DNA of 64,000 bases, from NCBI RefSeq assembly GCF_014651895.1, contig NZ_BMXT01000004.1:92066-156065 (forward strand). The letters run 5' to 3'. Under the pieces are notes generated by a model. That model had not been told where the DNA came from, did not search any database, and saw only the letters and a list, made by a program, of their open reading frames with translations. This document shows positions 1 to 8,609 of the stretch, piece by piece. Made by a program: the position numbers and the translations under genes. The stretch is from Rhodanobacter panaciterrae. Lineage in GTDB: Bacteria; Pseudomonadota; Gammaproteobacteria; Xanthomonadales; Rhodanobacteraceae. Position 1 is the stretch's first letter. The number at the start of each line of letters is the position of its first letter.

Positions 1-213
1 CATCGGGGGCGTTCCATACGAAGCTTGAGTCGGCAAAGACGTGGATTCAGCCGTTGCTGGAATCCATTGCGCTGACTTATGACGTTAAAATACGAATGTG
101 CCATGGTAATGGAAATCCGCTGGCGCAGAAACGACAACGGTCCCAGATCAGCACAACCGGCGCCTCGTCCCATGGCGTCAGCGGCACCTGATCCCTCCTT
201 TTACCGAGCCTCC

Positions 214-1224
214 ATGAACGCACGCATCGCCTCGCCCGCCCCGATCGACCTGAGCCCGGACGCCATCACGCGCAGCGCGCGCACGGTGATTGCCACCGAA
301 GCGGCCGCGGTGCACGCGCTGGAGCCGAGGATCGGGACGGACTTCGTCGAGGCCTGCCGGCTGATCCTGGCCTGCAAGGGCCGCGTGGTGGTCAGCGGCA
401 TGGGCAAGTCCGGCCATGTGGCGCGCAAGATCGCCGCCACCCTGGCCTCGACCGGCACGCCGGCGTTCTTCGTCCATCCGGGCGAGGCCAGCCACGGCGA
501 CCTCGGCATGATCCTGCCGCAGGACGTGGTGCTGGCGCTGTCCTACTCGGGCGAGACCGACGAGCTGCTGTTCATCCTGCCGGTGATCAAGCGCCAGGGC
601 ATCCCGCTGATCGCGATCACCGGCAAGCCCGGCTCGTCGCTGGCAAGCCAGGCCGACGTGCATCTGGATGGCAGCATTTCCAGCGAAGCCTGCCCGTTGG
701 GTCTGGCGCCGACCACCAGTACCACGGTCGCGCTGGTGCTGGGCGATGCGTTGGCGATCGCGCTGCTGGAAGCGCGCGGTTTCACCTCGGACGATTTCGC
801 CCGCTCGCACCCGGCCGGCGCGTTGGGCCGGCGCCTGCTGCTGCGCATCAGCGACGTGATGCACAGTGGCGACGACGTGCCACGCGTATCGCCGGACTCA
901 GGCATCACCGCCGCGCTGGTCGAGATGACCCGCAAGCACCTAGGCATGACTGCGGTAGTCGACGCCGATCAACGTTTGCTTGGCGTATTCACCGACGGCG
1001 ATCTGCGTCGCGCGCTGGACGACGAGGGCGTGGACCTGCGCGGCGCCACCGTGGCCGAACTGATGACTCGCGGCCCCAAGACGATCGGTGCCGACAAGCT
1101 GGCTGCGGAAGCGGCGCAGCTGATGGAAAAGCACCAGATCCACGCCTTGCTGGTGGTCGACGATGAACAGCGCGTGGTCGGCGCATTGAACATTCATGAT
1201 CTGCTCCGTGCGCGTGTGGTCTGA
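214..1224 (+). CDS. kdsD: D-arabinose-5-phosphate isomerase KdsD
   Basis: Interconverts D-ribulose 5-phosphate and D-arabinose 5-phosphate, the first committed step to Kdo for lipopolysaccharide; cytoplasmic. The 336-residue protein has an N-terminal SIS sugar-isomerase domain (about residues 45-180) with SGMGKSGHVARK at 61-72 and YSGET at 111-115, followed by two CBS domains to the C-terminus, as in E. coli KdsD (328 residues). I chose the ATG at 214 because it gives the family length; an in-frame start at 79 would add 45 residues that look unlike the family. A TAAAAT -10-like hexamer lies at 86-91 but no good -35 is placed for it. It opens the kdsD-kdsC-lptCAB-rpoN block. Confidence 0.93.
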   Translation: MNARIASPAPIDLSPDAITRSARTVIATEAAAVHALEPRIGTDFVEACRLILACKGRVVVSGMGKSGHVARKIAATLASTGTPAFFVHPGEASHGDLGMILPQDVVLALSYSGETDELLFILPVIKRQGIPLIAITGKPGSSLASQADVHLDGSISSEACPLGLAPTTSTTVALVLGDALAIALLEARGFTSDDFARSHPAGALGRRLLLRISDVMHSGDDVPRVSPDSGITAALVEMTRKHLGMTAVVDADQRLLGVFTDGDLRRALDDEGVDLRGATVAELMTRGPKTIGADKLAAEAAQLMEKHQIHALLVVDDEQRVVGALNIHDLLRARVV

Positions 1225-1232
1225 TCCCGACT

Positions 1233-1254
1233 CTGATTTGCCTTGGCAAATCAG
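1233..1254. repeat. Perfect palindrome between kdsD and kdsC
   Basis: CTGATTTGCC-TT-GGCAAATCAG forms a perfect 10-bp stem in the kdsD-kdsC gap. An A-run follows on the + strand, so it does not look like an intrinsic terminator for kdsD. It could stabilise the 3' end of the kdsD message or slow read-through. The GGCAAATCAG arm recurs at 36891-36900, just after another operon end. Confidence 0.45.
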
Positions 1255-1304
1255 AAAAATCAAACACGCCGCTCTTGACTTGGCTCCCCCAGAACACCAA
1301 AGCC

Positions 1305-1853
1305 GTGCCCATCAACTACCTCGCCAACCTCTCCGCTGACCTCCTCGCCCGTGCCGCCAAGATCCGGCTGGCAGTGTTCGACGTGGACGGCACCCTGACC
1401 GACGGTCGCCTGTGGTACGGCGAAGACGGCCGCGAGACCAAGGTGTTCCACGTGCACGACGGGCTCGGCCTGAAGCGTCTGCAGGCGAACGGCGTGCAGG
1501 TTGCGTTGATCACCGCGCGGATCAGCCACCCGGTGGCGCTGCGCGCCGAAGAACTGGACATCGCCCACGTCTACCAGGGCCAAGGCGACAAGCGTGCCTG
1601 CCTGCAGGAACTGCTCGACGCGCTGCATCTCACCACCGAACAGGTCGCCTTCGTCGGCGACGACCTGCCCGACCTGCCGCCGATGCGCATCGCCGGGCTG
1701 GCCGTGGCGGTGGCGAACGCGCACCCGTGGGTGGCCGAGGCAGCGCATTGGCAGACCACCAAGGGCGGCGGCATGGGTGCCGCGCGCGAAGTGTGCGATC
1801 TGATCCTGCACGCGCAGGGCAAGAGTGTCGCCGAGCGGGAGCGCTGGCAGTGA
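1305..1853 (+). CDS. kdsC: 3-deoxy-D-manno-octulosonate 8-phosphate phosphatase KdsC
   Basis: HAD-superfamily phosphatase that dephosphorylates Kdo-8-phosphate to Kdo. The HAD motif I DVDGT is at residues 26-30 and the late HAD motif reads VGDDLPDL, giving the short capless KdsC form (182 residues, usual 180-190). I chose GTG at 1305 because the product then begins about 20 residues before the HAD motif like relatives; a TTG at 1275 in frame is an alternative. The stop overlaps the GTG start of lptC, so the two are translationally coupled. It functions with KdsD upstream. Confidence 0.92.
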   Translation: MPINYLANLSADLLARAAKIRLAVFDVDGTLTDGRLWYGEDGRETKVFHVHDGLGLKRLQANGVQVALITARISHPVALRAEELDIAHVYQGQGDKRACLQELLDALHLTTEQVAFVGDDLPDLPPMRIAGLAVAVANAHPWVAEAAHWQTTKGGGMGAAREVCDLILHAQGKSVAERERWQ

Positions 1854-2452
1854 GCCTGCTCCTCTGGCTGCGCGACCGGCGGCTGCCGGCCGCGATCATC
1901 GTGTTGGCACTGGCTGCCGGCGCGGCTCAAATACTGCTGTGGTGGATCGGCCCGGCGCCGAAGGCCAACGACTTTGTCGGGCCGCCACGTTCCGGCTACA
2001 CCCTCACCAACTTCCGGATGTGGTCCTACGGTCTCGACGGCCTACCCGCCTTCCGGATGCAGTCGCCGCACCTGGAACGCCACGAGGGCGACGAGTCGCT
2101 GTACATCAATTCGCCCAAGTTCGAGCTGCCTTCCAACGAGGCCGGCGTACCGGACTGGCTGGGCGAGTCGCTGTACAGCTGGGTCGACAAGAGCGGCACC
2201 CTGATCAAGCTGCAGGGTCCGGTTTACATGCACCGGCCGGCTTTTGCCGGCACGGACGCCGCGGAAATGCACACCAGCGAGGTCACTGCGTGGCCGAAAG
2301 AAAACCGCATGGAAACTGCCGCGCCGGTGCAGATGGTGCAAGGCGCCACTACAATGAGTGGAACCGGCATGCGTGCCAGTCTCAACGACAATCACCTGGA
2401 GTTGCTCGATGACAGCCACGGCTCGTTCCCACCGCGCAAGCGCAAGTCGTAA
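1850..2452 (+). CDS. lptC: LPS export system protein LptC
   Basis: Bitopic inner-membrane component of the Lpt bridge; it accepts lipopolysaccharide from LptBFG and hands it to LptA in the periplasm. A hydrophobic anchor lies at about residues 13-36, followed by a periplasmic LptC/OstA-like beta domain with the repeated 'hT-S' strands typical of the family; 200 residues, matching E. coli (191). The GTG start at 1850 overlaps the kdsC stop (GTGA), and the 3' end overlaps lptA by 44 bases. The position between kdsC and lptA is the conserved gammaproteobacterial order, which supports the call despite low sequence conservation. Confidence 0.9.
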   Translation: MSLLLWLRDRRLPAAIIVLALAAGAAQILLWWIGPAPKANDFVGPPRSGYTLTNFRMWSYGLDGLPAFRMQSPHLERHEGDESLYINSPKFELPSNEAGVPDWLGESLYSWVDKSGTLIKLQGPVYMHRPAFAGTDAAEMHTSEVTAWPKENRMETAAPVQMVQGATTMSGTGMRASLNDNHLELLDDSHGSFPPRKRKS

Positions 2453-3056
2453 GTTCGCCGTCGGCCTGCTCTGGGCCGCGCTGTTGGGTCTGCTGCCAGG
2501 GCTCGCGCTGGCCAAGAAGTCCGATCGCGAACAGCCGCTGAACTATGTGGCCAAGACCACCAATGCCTTCAACGCGCCAAACACGATCACCACGCTCACT
2601 GGCAGCGTGAAGATCACCCAAGGCACGCTGCTGGTCACCGGCGACGTGGCCAAGCTGTACCTGGACGCCGACACCCAGATTTCCCGCGTGGTGGTCACCG
2701 GCAATCCGGCGCATATCCAGCAGCTGGACGAGAACAACAATCTCATGCAGGGCGATGCCGCCACGCTCGACTATGACAACATCCATGGCATCGCCGTGCT
2801 CAGCACCCACGCTTCGGTGAAGCAGCAGGGTCGCGGTGAATTCCACGGCGACAAGCTGACCTACAACACCGATACCAGCCTGATCACCGGCGAATCCAAT
2901 GGCACCGGACTGGTATCGGGCACCATCATGCCCAAGCTCAAGCCGGCCGCAGCCACGCCGGCCAAGCCCGCTGCGCCTGCACAGACCACGACACCCACCA
3001 CGCCGGCCACCGTTCCGGCCCACAGTGCCTCGACCTCCATACCGGGGCAGCCGTAA
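2409..3056 (+). CDS. lptA: LPS transport periplasmic protein LptA
   Basis: Periplasmic beta-jellyroll protein that polymerises into the filament carrying lipopolysaccharide across the periplasm. The 215-residue product has an N-terminal signal peptide ending ...GLALA, then an OstA-like domain (about residues 45-170) rich in alternating hydrophobic strands. A Pro/Ala/Thr-rich low-complexity tail (last ~40 residues) is longer than in E. coli LptA (185) and is probably flexible. It starts inside the end of lptC and is followed four bases later by lptB. Confidence 0.9.
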   Translation: MTATARSHRASASRKFAVGLLWAALLGLLPGLALAKKSDREQPLNYVAKTTNAFNAPNTITTLTGSVKITQGTLLVTGDVAKLYLDADTQISRVVVTGNPAHIQQLDENNNLMQGDAATLDYDNIHGIAVLSTHASVKQQGRGEFHGDKLTYNTDTSLITGESNGTGLVSGTIMPKLKPAAATPAKPAAPAQTTTPTTPATVPAHSASTSIPGQP

Positions 3057-3059
3057 CCG

Positions 3060-3779
3060 ATGCTATCTGCCGAAGGTCTGCAAAAAAGTTTCAAGGCACG
3101 TCAGGTCGTGCGCGACTTCGCTTTCTCGATCCGCGAGGGGGAGGTCGTCGGCCTGCTTGGCCCCAACGGCGCCGGCAAGACCACCTGCTTCTACATGGTG
3201 GTCGGCCTGATTGAGGCCGATGCCGGCACCATCAAGCTGGACATGCAGGACATCACCAGTCTGCCGATGCACTCGCGCGCCAAGCTCGGCATCGGCTACC
3301 TGCCGCAGGAAGCGTCGGTGTTCCGCCGGCTCAGCGTGGCCGACAACATCATGGCCGTGCTGGAACTGCGCGACGGCCTCAGTGCGCAACAGCGCAGCAC
3401 CGAGCTGGAGAGCCTGCTCGATGAACTGAAGATCGCCCATATCGCCGGCCAGAAAGGCATCAGCCTGTCCGGCGGCGAACGGCGCCGGGTCGAGATTGCC
3501 CGCGCGCTGGCCGCGCAACCGCGCTACATGCTGCTGGATGAACCCTTCGCCGGCGTCGACCCGATCTCGGTCGGCGAGATCCAGCGCATCGTGCGGCACC
3601 TGAAGGAACGCGGCATCGGCGTGCTGATCACCGACCACAACGTGCGCGAGACGCTCGGCATCTGTGACCGTGCCTATATCCTCAACGACGGCGAAGTGCT
3701 GTCACGCGGCACTCCAGCGCACATCCTCGCCGATGAAAAGGTGCGCGAGGTGTATCTCGGACGCGAGTTCCGTCTCTGA
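3060..3779 (+). CDS. lptB: LPS export ABC transporter ATP-binding protein LptB
   Basis: Cytoplasmic ATPase of LptB2FG, powering lipopolysaccharide extraction from the inner membrane. All ABC motifs are intact: Walker A GPNGAGKT at residues 34-41, signature LSGGERRR, Walker [14 protein letters not shown], and the H-loop in ITDHNVRE. The length of 239 residues equals E. coli LptB (241). It follows lptA by three bases. lptF and lptG are not in this window. Confidence 0.96.
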   Translation: MLSAEGLQKSFKARQVVRDFAFSIREGEVVGLLGPNGAGKTTCFYMVVGLIEADAGTIKLDMQDITSLPMHSRAKLGIGYLPQEASVFRRLSVADNIMAVLELRDGLSAQQRSTELESLLDELKIAHIAGQKGISLSGGERRRVEIARALAAQPRYMLLDEPFAGVDPISVGEIQRIVRHLKERGIGVLITDHNVRETLGICDRAYILNDGEVLSRGTPAHILADEKVREVYLGREFRL

Positions 3780-3876
3780 TTTACCTGTCGTGGTTTCCTT
3801 CTGATTCGTCAGCTGGCTATGGCTGCGCCTTCGGGCAAGCGTTAGGATGGCCGCGAGTTCCTTCGACCCGGCTGGC

Positions 3877-5340
3877 ATGAAACCCGCACTGCAGTTTCGC
3901 CTCCATCAGCAACTGACCCTGACGCCGCAATTGCAGCAGGCGATCCGTCTGTTGCAGCTGTCGCAGCTGGAGCTGGAAGCGGAGTTGCGCCAGATCGCCG
4001 AAAGCAATCCGTTGCTGGAATTCGCCGAGGAAATCGAGGACGACGAAGCGGTCGACAACGCCGAGGCCGAAAGCGAATACCCGAGCGCCGAGAGTGTCGC
4101 CGCCACCAGCAGCAGCGAACACGATGGCGACGACGTCAGCGACTGGGCCGACGGCGGCGGTGTCGCCGAAGCGCCGATCGACTTCTCCAGCAGCAGCGTC
4201 AGCAGTGGCTCCAGCTCACGCAATGACGAAGACTTCGAGCCGCAGAACGCCGCGCCGGAAACCCTGCAGCAACATCTGCTGTGGCAGCTCAACCTGGCCT
4301 CGTTCAATCCGCGCCAGCACCTGATCGCCACCGTGTTGATCGACGCGCTGAATACCGCCGGTTATCTGACCGAGGGACTGGACGCGGTACTTGCCGCACT
4401 GCCGGCCGATCTCAACGCCACCCTCGACGAAGTCGACGCCGTGCGCCGCCAGCTGCAAGGCTTCGACCCTGCCGGCGTGGGCAGCCTCGACCTGCGCGAC
4501 TGTCTGCGCGTGCAGCTGGAACAATTCGACCCAGACACGCCGCAACGCGAGCTGGCGCTGCGCATGGTCGACACCGAGCTGGAGCTGCTCGCGCGCAACG
4601 ACATCGCCCGACTCGCACGACGTCTGCGTGCCAGCGAGGACGATGTCGCGGCGGCGGCGGTGCTGATCCGCAGCCTCGATCCGCGCCCCGGCGCAGCACT
4701 CGATGCCACCCCGGTGGAATACGTCGCACCGGATGTCTACGCGTTGCGCGACGGCAGCCGCTGGCGGGTCAGCCTGAATCCGGACGCGCAGCCACGGCTT
4801 GGCTTGAATCAGCATTACTGCGGCCTGATCGCCCGCGCCCGCGGTGAGGATGCCAGCTGGATGCGCGGCCAGCTGCAGGAAGCGCGCTGGCTGATCAAGA
4901 GTCTGGAATCGCGTGCCGAAACCCTGCTCAAGGTCGCCGATGCGATCGTGCGGCGGCAGAGCGCGTTTCTCGACTACGGTCCCGAAGCGATGCACCCGCT
5001 GGTGCTGCGCGAGGTGGCCGAGGAAGTGGGCATGCACGAGTCCACCATCTCGCGCGTCACCACCCGCAAGTACCTGCACACGCCGCGTGGTACGTTCGAA
5101 CTGAAGTATTTCTTTTCCAGCGGTGTCTCCACCGAGGATGGCGGCAGCGCCTCAGCCACCGCGATCCAGGCCATGCTGCGCAAGCTGATCGACGCCGAGG
5201 ATGCGCGCAAGCCACTGTCCGACCAGGCGATTGCCGAGGAGCTTCAACGCAAGGGTATCCAGGTGGCCCGTCGCACCGTGGCCAAATACCGCGAGGGACT
5301 GCGCATTCCCACCTCCAGCGAACGTCAACGCGCCAGTTGA
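3877..5340 (+). CDS. rpoN: RNA polymerase sigma-54 factor RpoN
   Basis: Alternative sigma factor that needs AAA+ enhancer-binding activators. The N-terminal activator-interacting region begins MKPALQFRLHQQ and is Gln/Leu rich, an acidic and Ser-rich linker follows at about 45-125, then the core-binding domain. The HTH lies in the C-terminal third and the RpoN box ARRTVAKYRE at residues 464-473. I chose ATG 3877 because relatives start MK-LQ-RL-QQL; ATG at 3847 (ten residues more) is possible. The place after lptB and before hpf is the classic rpoN neighbourhood. Confidence 0.95.
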   Translation: MKPALQFRLHQQLTLTPQLQQAIRLLQLSQLELEAELRQIAESNPLLEFAEEIEDDEAVDNAEAESEYPSAESVAATSSSEHDGDDVSDWADGGGVAEAPIDFSSSSVSSGSSSRNDEDFEPQNAAPETLQQHLLWQLNLASFNPRQHLIATVLIDALNTAGYLTEGLDAVLAALPADLNATLDEVDAVRRQLQGFDPAGVGSLDLRDCLRVQLEQFDPDTPQRELALRMVDTELELLARNDIARLARRLRASEDDVAAAAVLIRSLDPRPGAALDATPVEYVAPDVYALRDGSRWRVSLNPDAQPRLGLNQHYCGLIARARGEDASWMRGQLQEARWLIKSLESRAETLLKVADAIVRRQSAFLDYGPEAMHPLVLREVAEEVGMHESTISRVTTRKYLHTPRGTFELKYFFSSGVSTEDGGSASATAIQAMLRKLIDAEDARKPLSDQAIAEELQRKGIQVARRTVAKYREGLRIPTSSERQRAS

Positions 5341-5488
5341 CCCGTGGCGGAAGATCCACGGGAACTTGGTTATCGCAAAAGCGTTCCCATACCTGTACCG
5401 ACTGCTTGACGATGTACCGCCGCCACCTCGGCTACGGTACGTTCACCCGCCGCGAAAAGCGGCACTGCACCACCAGAGGAGGCGCCCT

Positions 5489-5812
5489 ATGCAATTCCAA
5501 CTCAGCGGCCAGCAGATTGAAGTCACCCCGGCCCTGCGCGAACACGCCACCGCCAAGCTCGACCGCCTCACGCGCCTCGATGAAAAACTGCTCAGCCTCG
5601 CCATCGTGCTGTCGGTCGACAAGCTCCGACAACGTGCCGAAGGCACGCTCGGCGCGATCGGCGCCACCTTGCATGCCGAAGCCACCGAGGCCGACATGTA
5701 TGCTTCCATCGACGTGCTGTTCGACAAACTGGTCATCCAGTTGCGCAAGCATCGCGAAAAGGTCAGCGACAAGCACCAGCAGGAAGCGCGCGAAGCGCGT
5801 CAATACGGCTGA
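5489..5812 (+). CDS. hpf: Ribosome hibernation promoting factor HPF (short form)
   Basis: Small ribosome-binding protein of the HPF/RaiA family that occupies the 30S decoding channel and promotes dimerisation in stationary phase. The 107-residue product starts MQFQLSGQQIEVTPALREHA and keeps the beta-alpha-beta fold pattern with the conserved basic C-terminal helix (LRKHREKVSDKH). It lacks the long-HPF C-terminal domain. A strong ribosome-binding site (AGAGGAGG, 5475-5482) fixes the start. It follows rpoN as in most Proteobacteria and is followed by a terminator. Confidence 0.93.
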   Translation: MQFQLSGQQIEVTPALREHATAKLDRLTRLDEKLLSLAIVLSVDKLRQRAEGTLGAIGATLHAEATEADMYASIDVLFDKLVIQLRKHREKVSDKHQQEAREARQYG

Positions 5813-5832
5813 GTCCGGCTGAGTTGCCACCC

Positions 5833-5868
5833 ACGGCCCGCCCGATCCAGGCGGGCCGTTCTCGTTTC
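5833..5868 (+). terminator. Intrinsic terminator after hpf
   Basis: ACGGCCCGCC (5833-5842) pairs perfectly with GGCGGGCCGT (5850-5859) around a seven-base loop, and a T-rich tail (TCTCGTTTCT) follows. It separates the lpt-rpoN-hpf transcript from hprK onward. Confidence 0.75.
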
Positions 5869-5947
5869 TGAACACGCGCATCCGCCCAAGCTGGCACAAT
5901 GCCGGTGACACCGCCAAAGCCTACCCGGCGGTGCAAGGGATCGCCGC

Positions 5948-6898
5948 TTGGACCGTATCAGCGCACGACAACTCTACGATGGCGTCCACGAACGCATGGC
6001 CCTGCGCTGGCTCTCCGGCATGCGCGGGGAATCGCGGGTGATCGAACCCGGTGCCGCGCAGTCGCGCCGGCCGTCGCTGATCGGCTACCTCAACGTCATC
6101 TACCCGAACAAGATCCAGATCATCGGCACCGAGGAGCTGAACTTCCTCGACGGACTGGATTCGCGCCAACGCTGGGAAGTGATGCACAAGATCGCTGCCT
6201 ACCAGCCGCTGGCGCTGATCGTGACCAAGGATCAATCGGTGCCCGCCGACCTGCGCGAAGTCGCCGAGGAAACCAACACGCCGCTGTGGATCAGCCCCAA
6301 GCGCGGCCACGAACTGCTGACCTACATGCAATACCACCTGGCGCGCATGCTGGCGGCGAAGACGACCCTGCACGGCGTGTTCCTGGAAGTGTTCTCGATC
6401 GGCGTGCTGATCACCGGCGAAGCCGGCTCCGGCAAGAGCGAGCTGGCGCTGGAGCTGATCAGCCGCGGCCATCGGCTGGTCGCCGACGATGCCACCGAGT
6501 TCACCCTGATCGCGCCGGACGTGATCGACGGCAGCTGCCCCGAACTGCTGCAGGACTTGCTCGAAGTGCGCGGACTGGGTGTGCTCAACGTGCGCGAGAT
6601 GTTCGGCCACATGTCGGTCAAGACGTCCAAGTACCTGCGCCTGGTGATCCACCTGAAGCCGATGCGCGACGGCGAGGAAACTGACGCACTGACCCGCCTC
6701 ACCGGCGACATCGGCCATCGCGAGATCTTCGACGTGCCGATGCCGATGATCACCATCCCGGTGGCTCCCGGACGCAACCTGGCCGTGCTGGTCGAAGCTG
6801 CGGTGCGCAGTCACGCCCTGAAGAGCAAGGGCATCGATCCGGCACAGACCTTCATTGACCGGCAGGCGCATCAACTGCGCCGGCTGCCTCCATGGTGA
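5948..6898 (+). CDS. hprK: HPr kinase/phosphorylase HprK
   Basis: Phosphorylates and dephosphorylates Ser46 of HPr, linking the PTS to metabolic state. The 316-residue product has the N-terminal HprK domain (1-~130) and the kinase domain with Walker A GEAGSGKS at 157-164 and the HprK signature around [15 protein letters not shown]. The start is TTG at 5948, preceded by AAGGGA (5935-5940); no in-frame ATG gives the family N-terminus. It lies four bases upstream of rapZ. The HPr encoded at 8250 carries the cognate Ser46. hprK occupies the position that ptsN has in enteric bacteria. Confidence 0.94.
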   Translation: MDRISARQLYDGVHERMALRWLSGMRGESRVIEPGAAQSRRPSLIGYLNVIYPNKIQIIGTEELNFLDGLDSRQRWEVMHKIAAYQPLALIVTKDQSVPADLREVAEETNTPLWISPKRGHELLTYMQYHLARMLAAKTTLHGVFLEVFSIGVLITGEAGSGKSELALELISRGHRLVADDATEFTLIAPDVIDGSCPELLQDLLEVRGLGVLNVREMFGHMSVKTSKYLRLVIHLKPMRDGEETDALTRLTGDIGHREIFDVPMPMITIPVAPGRNLAVLVEAAVRSHALKSKGIDPAQTFIDRQAHQLRRLPPW

Positions 6899-6902
6899 TT
6901 GC

Positions 6903-7811
6903 ATGAGCGACAACAATACTTTCCAGCTCAATCCGCTGACCGATCCGCACGAGATCCACCTGATCGTGCTCACCGGCATGTCCGGTGGTGGCAAGACGGT
7001 AGCGTTGCGCGCGCTGGAAGACCTGGAGTTCTACTGCGTCGACAACCTGCCCTCGGTGTTGTTGCCGCAGCTGGTCGATGCCGCCACCAGCGGCGATCGC
7101 CGCGGCCGGCCGCGACGCATCGCGGTCGGCGTGGACGTGCGCAACCGCGGCACCGATTTCACGCACATGCCGACCGTGCTGTCGGAGCTGGCGGCCGCCG
7201 GCGTACAGGTGCATCTGATTTTTCTGGATTGCCGTGACGAAGTTCTGATCAAGCGCTATTCGGAAACCCGCCGCCGCCATCCACTGGCCCTCCGTGGCGT
7301 GTCGCTGGCCGATGCGATCGTCGAGGAACGCAAACTGCTGCGCCCGCTGATGGCGATCGCCGAGAAAGTGATCGATTCCAGCGAGCTCAACGTGCATCAA
7401 TTGCGCCGGCTGGTCGCCACCGGCTACGCGCAGGCAACCGAAGGGCTGACCTTGATGTTCCAGTCGTTCGCGTTCCGTCGCGGGCTGCCGCTGGACGCGG
7501 ATTTCGTGTTCGACGCGCGCTGCCTGCCGAATCCGCACTGGCAACCACATCTGCGCCCACTGTCGGGCAAGGACGCAGCGGTGCGCGAGTTCCTCGACGC
7601 GGAACCGCTGGTCGGCGAATACTTCACCGACACCGCGCGCTGGCTGGATGCCTGGCTGCCGCGCTTCGAGCAGGACGACCGCAGCTACGTGACGATCTCG
7701 ATCGGCTGCACCGGCGGCCGGCATCGTTCGGTCTATCTGGTCGAAAAGCTCGCCGCCTACTATCGCGATCGTCGCGAAGGCGTGCTCACCTTCCATCGCG
7801 AGCTCGAATGA
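6903..7811 (+). CDS. rapZ: RNase adapter / nucleotide-binding protein RapZ
   Basis: RapZ-family (YvcJ/YhbJ) P-loop protein. In E. coli it binds the small RNA GlmZ and RNase E to control glucosamine-6-phosphate synthase; whether the same circuit exists here is not known. The 302-residue protein has Walker A GMSGGGKT at 25-32 and the conserved C-terminal IGCTGGRHRSV motif of the RNA/metabolite-binding domain. The ATG at 6903 gives the family length (284-300). It is packed between hprK and the EIIA gene. Confidence 0.94.
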   Translation: MSDNNTFQLNPLTDPHEIHLIVLTGMSGGGKTVALRALEDLEFYCVDNLPSVLLPQLVDAATSGDRRGRPRRIAVGVDVRNRGTDFTHMPTVLSELAAAGVQVHLIFLDCRDEVLIKRYSETRRRHPLALRGVSLADAIVEERKLLRPLMAIAEKVIDSSELNVHQLRRLVATGYAQATEGLTLMFQSFAFRRGLPLDADFVFDARCLPNPHWQPHLRPLSGKDAAVREFLDAEPLVGEYFTDTARWLDAWLPRFEQDDRSYVTISIGCTGGRHRSVYLVEKLAAYYRDRREGVLTFHRELE

Positions 7812-7852
7812 TGAACATGACTCTCGCAAACTCCAGCGGCCGCCGCCCATGA
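7811..7852 (+). CDS. 13-codon mini-ORF bridging rapZ and EIIA (possible coupling peptide)
   Basis: An ATG at 7811 overlaps the rapZ stop (TGATG). The frame reads MNMTLANSSGRRP and stops at 7850-7852, where its TGA overlaps the ATG of the EIIA gene (ATGA). The double overlap means a ribosome could re-initiate twice and never leave the message between rapZ and EIIA. There is no evidence that the peptide itself has a function; chance is possible because the ORF is very short. Confidence 0.3.
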   Translation: MNMTLANSSGRRP

Positions 7853-8241
7853 GCGTCGGCGTGCTGCTGATGACCCACGAGGCGGTCGGCAAGGCGCTGA
7901 TCTCCGCCGCGCATCACGTGATGCCGAAGCTGCCGTTGCAGGTGGCAGCGGTGGAAGTGCCGCCCAGCGCCGACCCGGACGTGATGCGCACGCTCACTGC
8001 CCACCACGCGCGCGAACTCGATCAGGGTGACGGCGTACTGATCCTGGCCGACCTTTACGGCGCCACGCCGTGCAATATCGGCCTGTCGCTCAGCGCGCTC
8101 GGCGTGCATCTGCGCTGCGTCTCCGGCCTCAACTTGCCGATGCTGCTGCGCGTACTCAACTATGCGGAAAAACCACTGGACGAACTGGCCGAGATCGCGG
8201 CCAGCGGTGGCCGCGGAGGAATCTTCATAGATCATGCCTGA
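7849..8241 (+). CDS. PTS EIIA component, mannose/fructose-sorbose class
   Basis: A stand-alone EIIA of the mannose-class fold, which accepts phosphate from HPr~His. The active-site His is residue 10 in MTHEAVGKAL, and the conserved DLYGATPCN segment is present; 130 residues, a complete single domain. No EIIB, EIIC or EIID gene lies nearby, so this is likely a regulatory 'PTS-Ntr-like' chain rather than a sugar transporter. It is encoded between rapZ and ptsH, as in other Xanthomonadales and many alpha- and betaproteobacteria. Confidence 0.92.
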   Translation: MSVGVLLMTHEAVGKALISAAHHVMPKLPLQVAAVEVPPSADPDVMRTLTAHHARELDQGDGVLILADLYGATPCNIGLSLSALGVHLRCVSGLNLPMLLRVLNYAEKPLDELAEIAASGGRGGIFIDHA

Positions 8242-8249
8242 CCTAAATT

Positions 8250-8519
8250 ATGCTTGAGCAAGAGATTGTCATTTCCAACCGGCTGGGGCTGCACGCCCGC
8301 GCCTCGGCCAAACTGGTGCAGCTGGTGCAGGGTTTCAAATCCACGGTGTGGCTGGTCAGCAAGGGTCGCGAAGTCAACGCCCAGAGCATCATGGGCGTGA
8401 TGATGCTGGCCGCCGGCCTCGGCAGCCCGGTGACCATCCGCGCCGATGGCCCGGACGAGGAAGCCGCACTGACCGCGGTGGTTGCACTGTTCGAGCGCAA
8501 GTTCGACGAAGGAGCGTGA
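8250..8519 (+). CDS. ptsH: Phosphocarrier protein HPr
   Basis: Carries phosphate from EI to EIIA. The active-site His15 lies in NRLGLHARAS and the regulatory Ser46 in AQSIMGVM, which matches the presence of HprK in the same operon. It has 89 residues, the usual size. It is followed immediately by a strong GAAGGAG overlapping its own 3' end, which feeds the next start codon at 8520. Confidence 0.96.
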   Translation: MLEQEIVISNRLGLHARASAKLVQLVQGFKSTVWLVSKGREVNAQSIMGVMMLAAGLGSPVTIRADGPDEEAALTAVVALFERKFDEGA

Positions 8520-8609
8520 ATGGGTGACGCGTTGATCAGACTGACAGCAGCGGCAGCCGACGTGTCGCCGGGCGCGCCTGTCTGTCTGCGACCGGAGCGG
8601 CATGCATGA
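8520..8609 (+). CDS. 29-residue ORF bridging ptsH and ptsI
   Basis: An ATG one base after the ptsH stop is preceded by GGAG (8511-8514) at five bases, a good ribosome-binding site. The frame encodes 29 residues beginning MGDALIRLTAAAADVS and ends with a TGA that overlaps the ptsI ATG (ATGA at 8606-8609). It fills exactly the only sizeable gap in this part of the operon. I recognise no family. It could be a coupling ORF that sets EI translation, a small protein, or coincidence. Confidence 0.4.
   Translation: MGDALIRLTAAAADVSPGAPVCLRPERHA

Noticed and set aside
79..213. N-terminal extension of kdsD from the upstream ATG
   Set aside because: The extra 45 residues are outside the SIS domain, and the family length fits ATG 214.
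1233..1254. Intrinsic terminator of kdsD
   Set aside because: The stem is followed by A rather than T residues on the transcript strand, and kdsC-lpt genes continue just downstream.
5400..5440. Sigma-70 or sigma-54 promoter in front of hpf
   Set aside because: TTGACG at 5406 is good but the TACGGT box is 21 bases away, and no GG-N10-GC element is convincing; not annotated.
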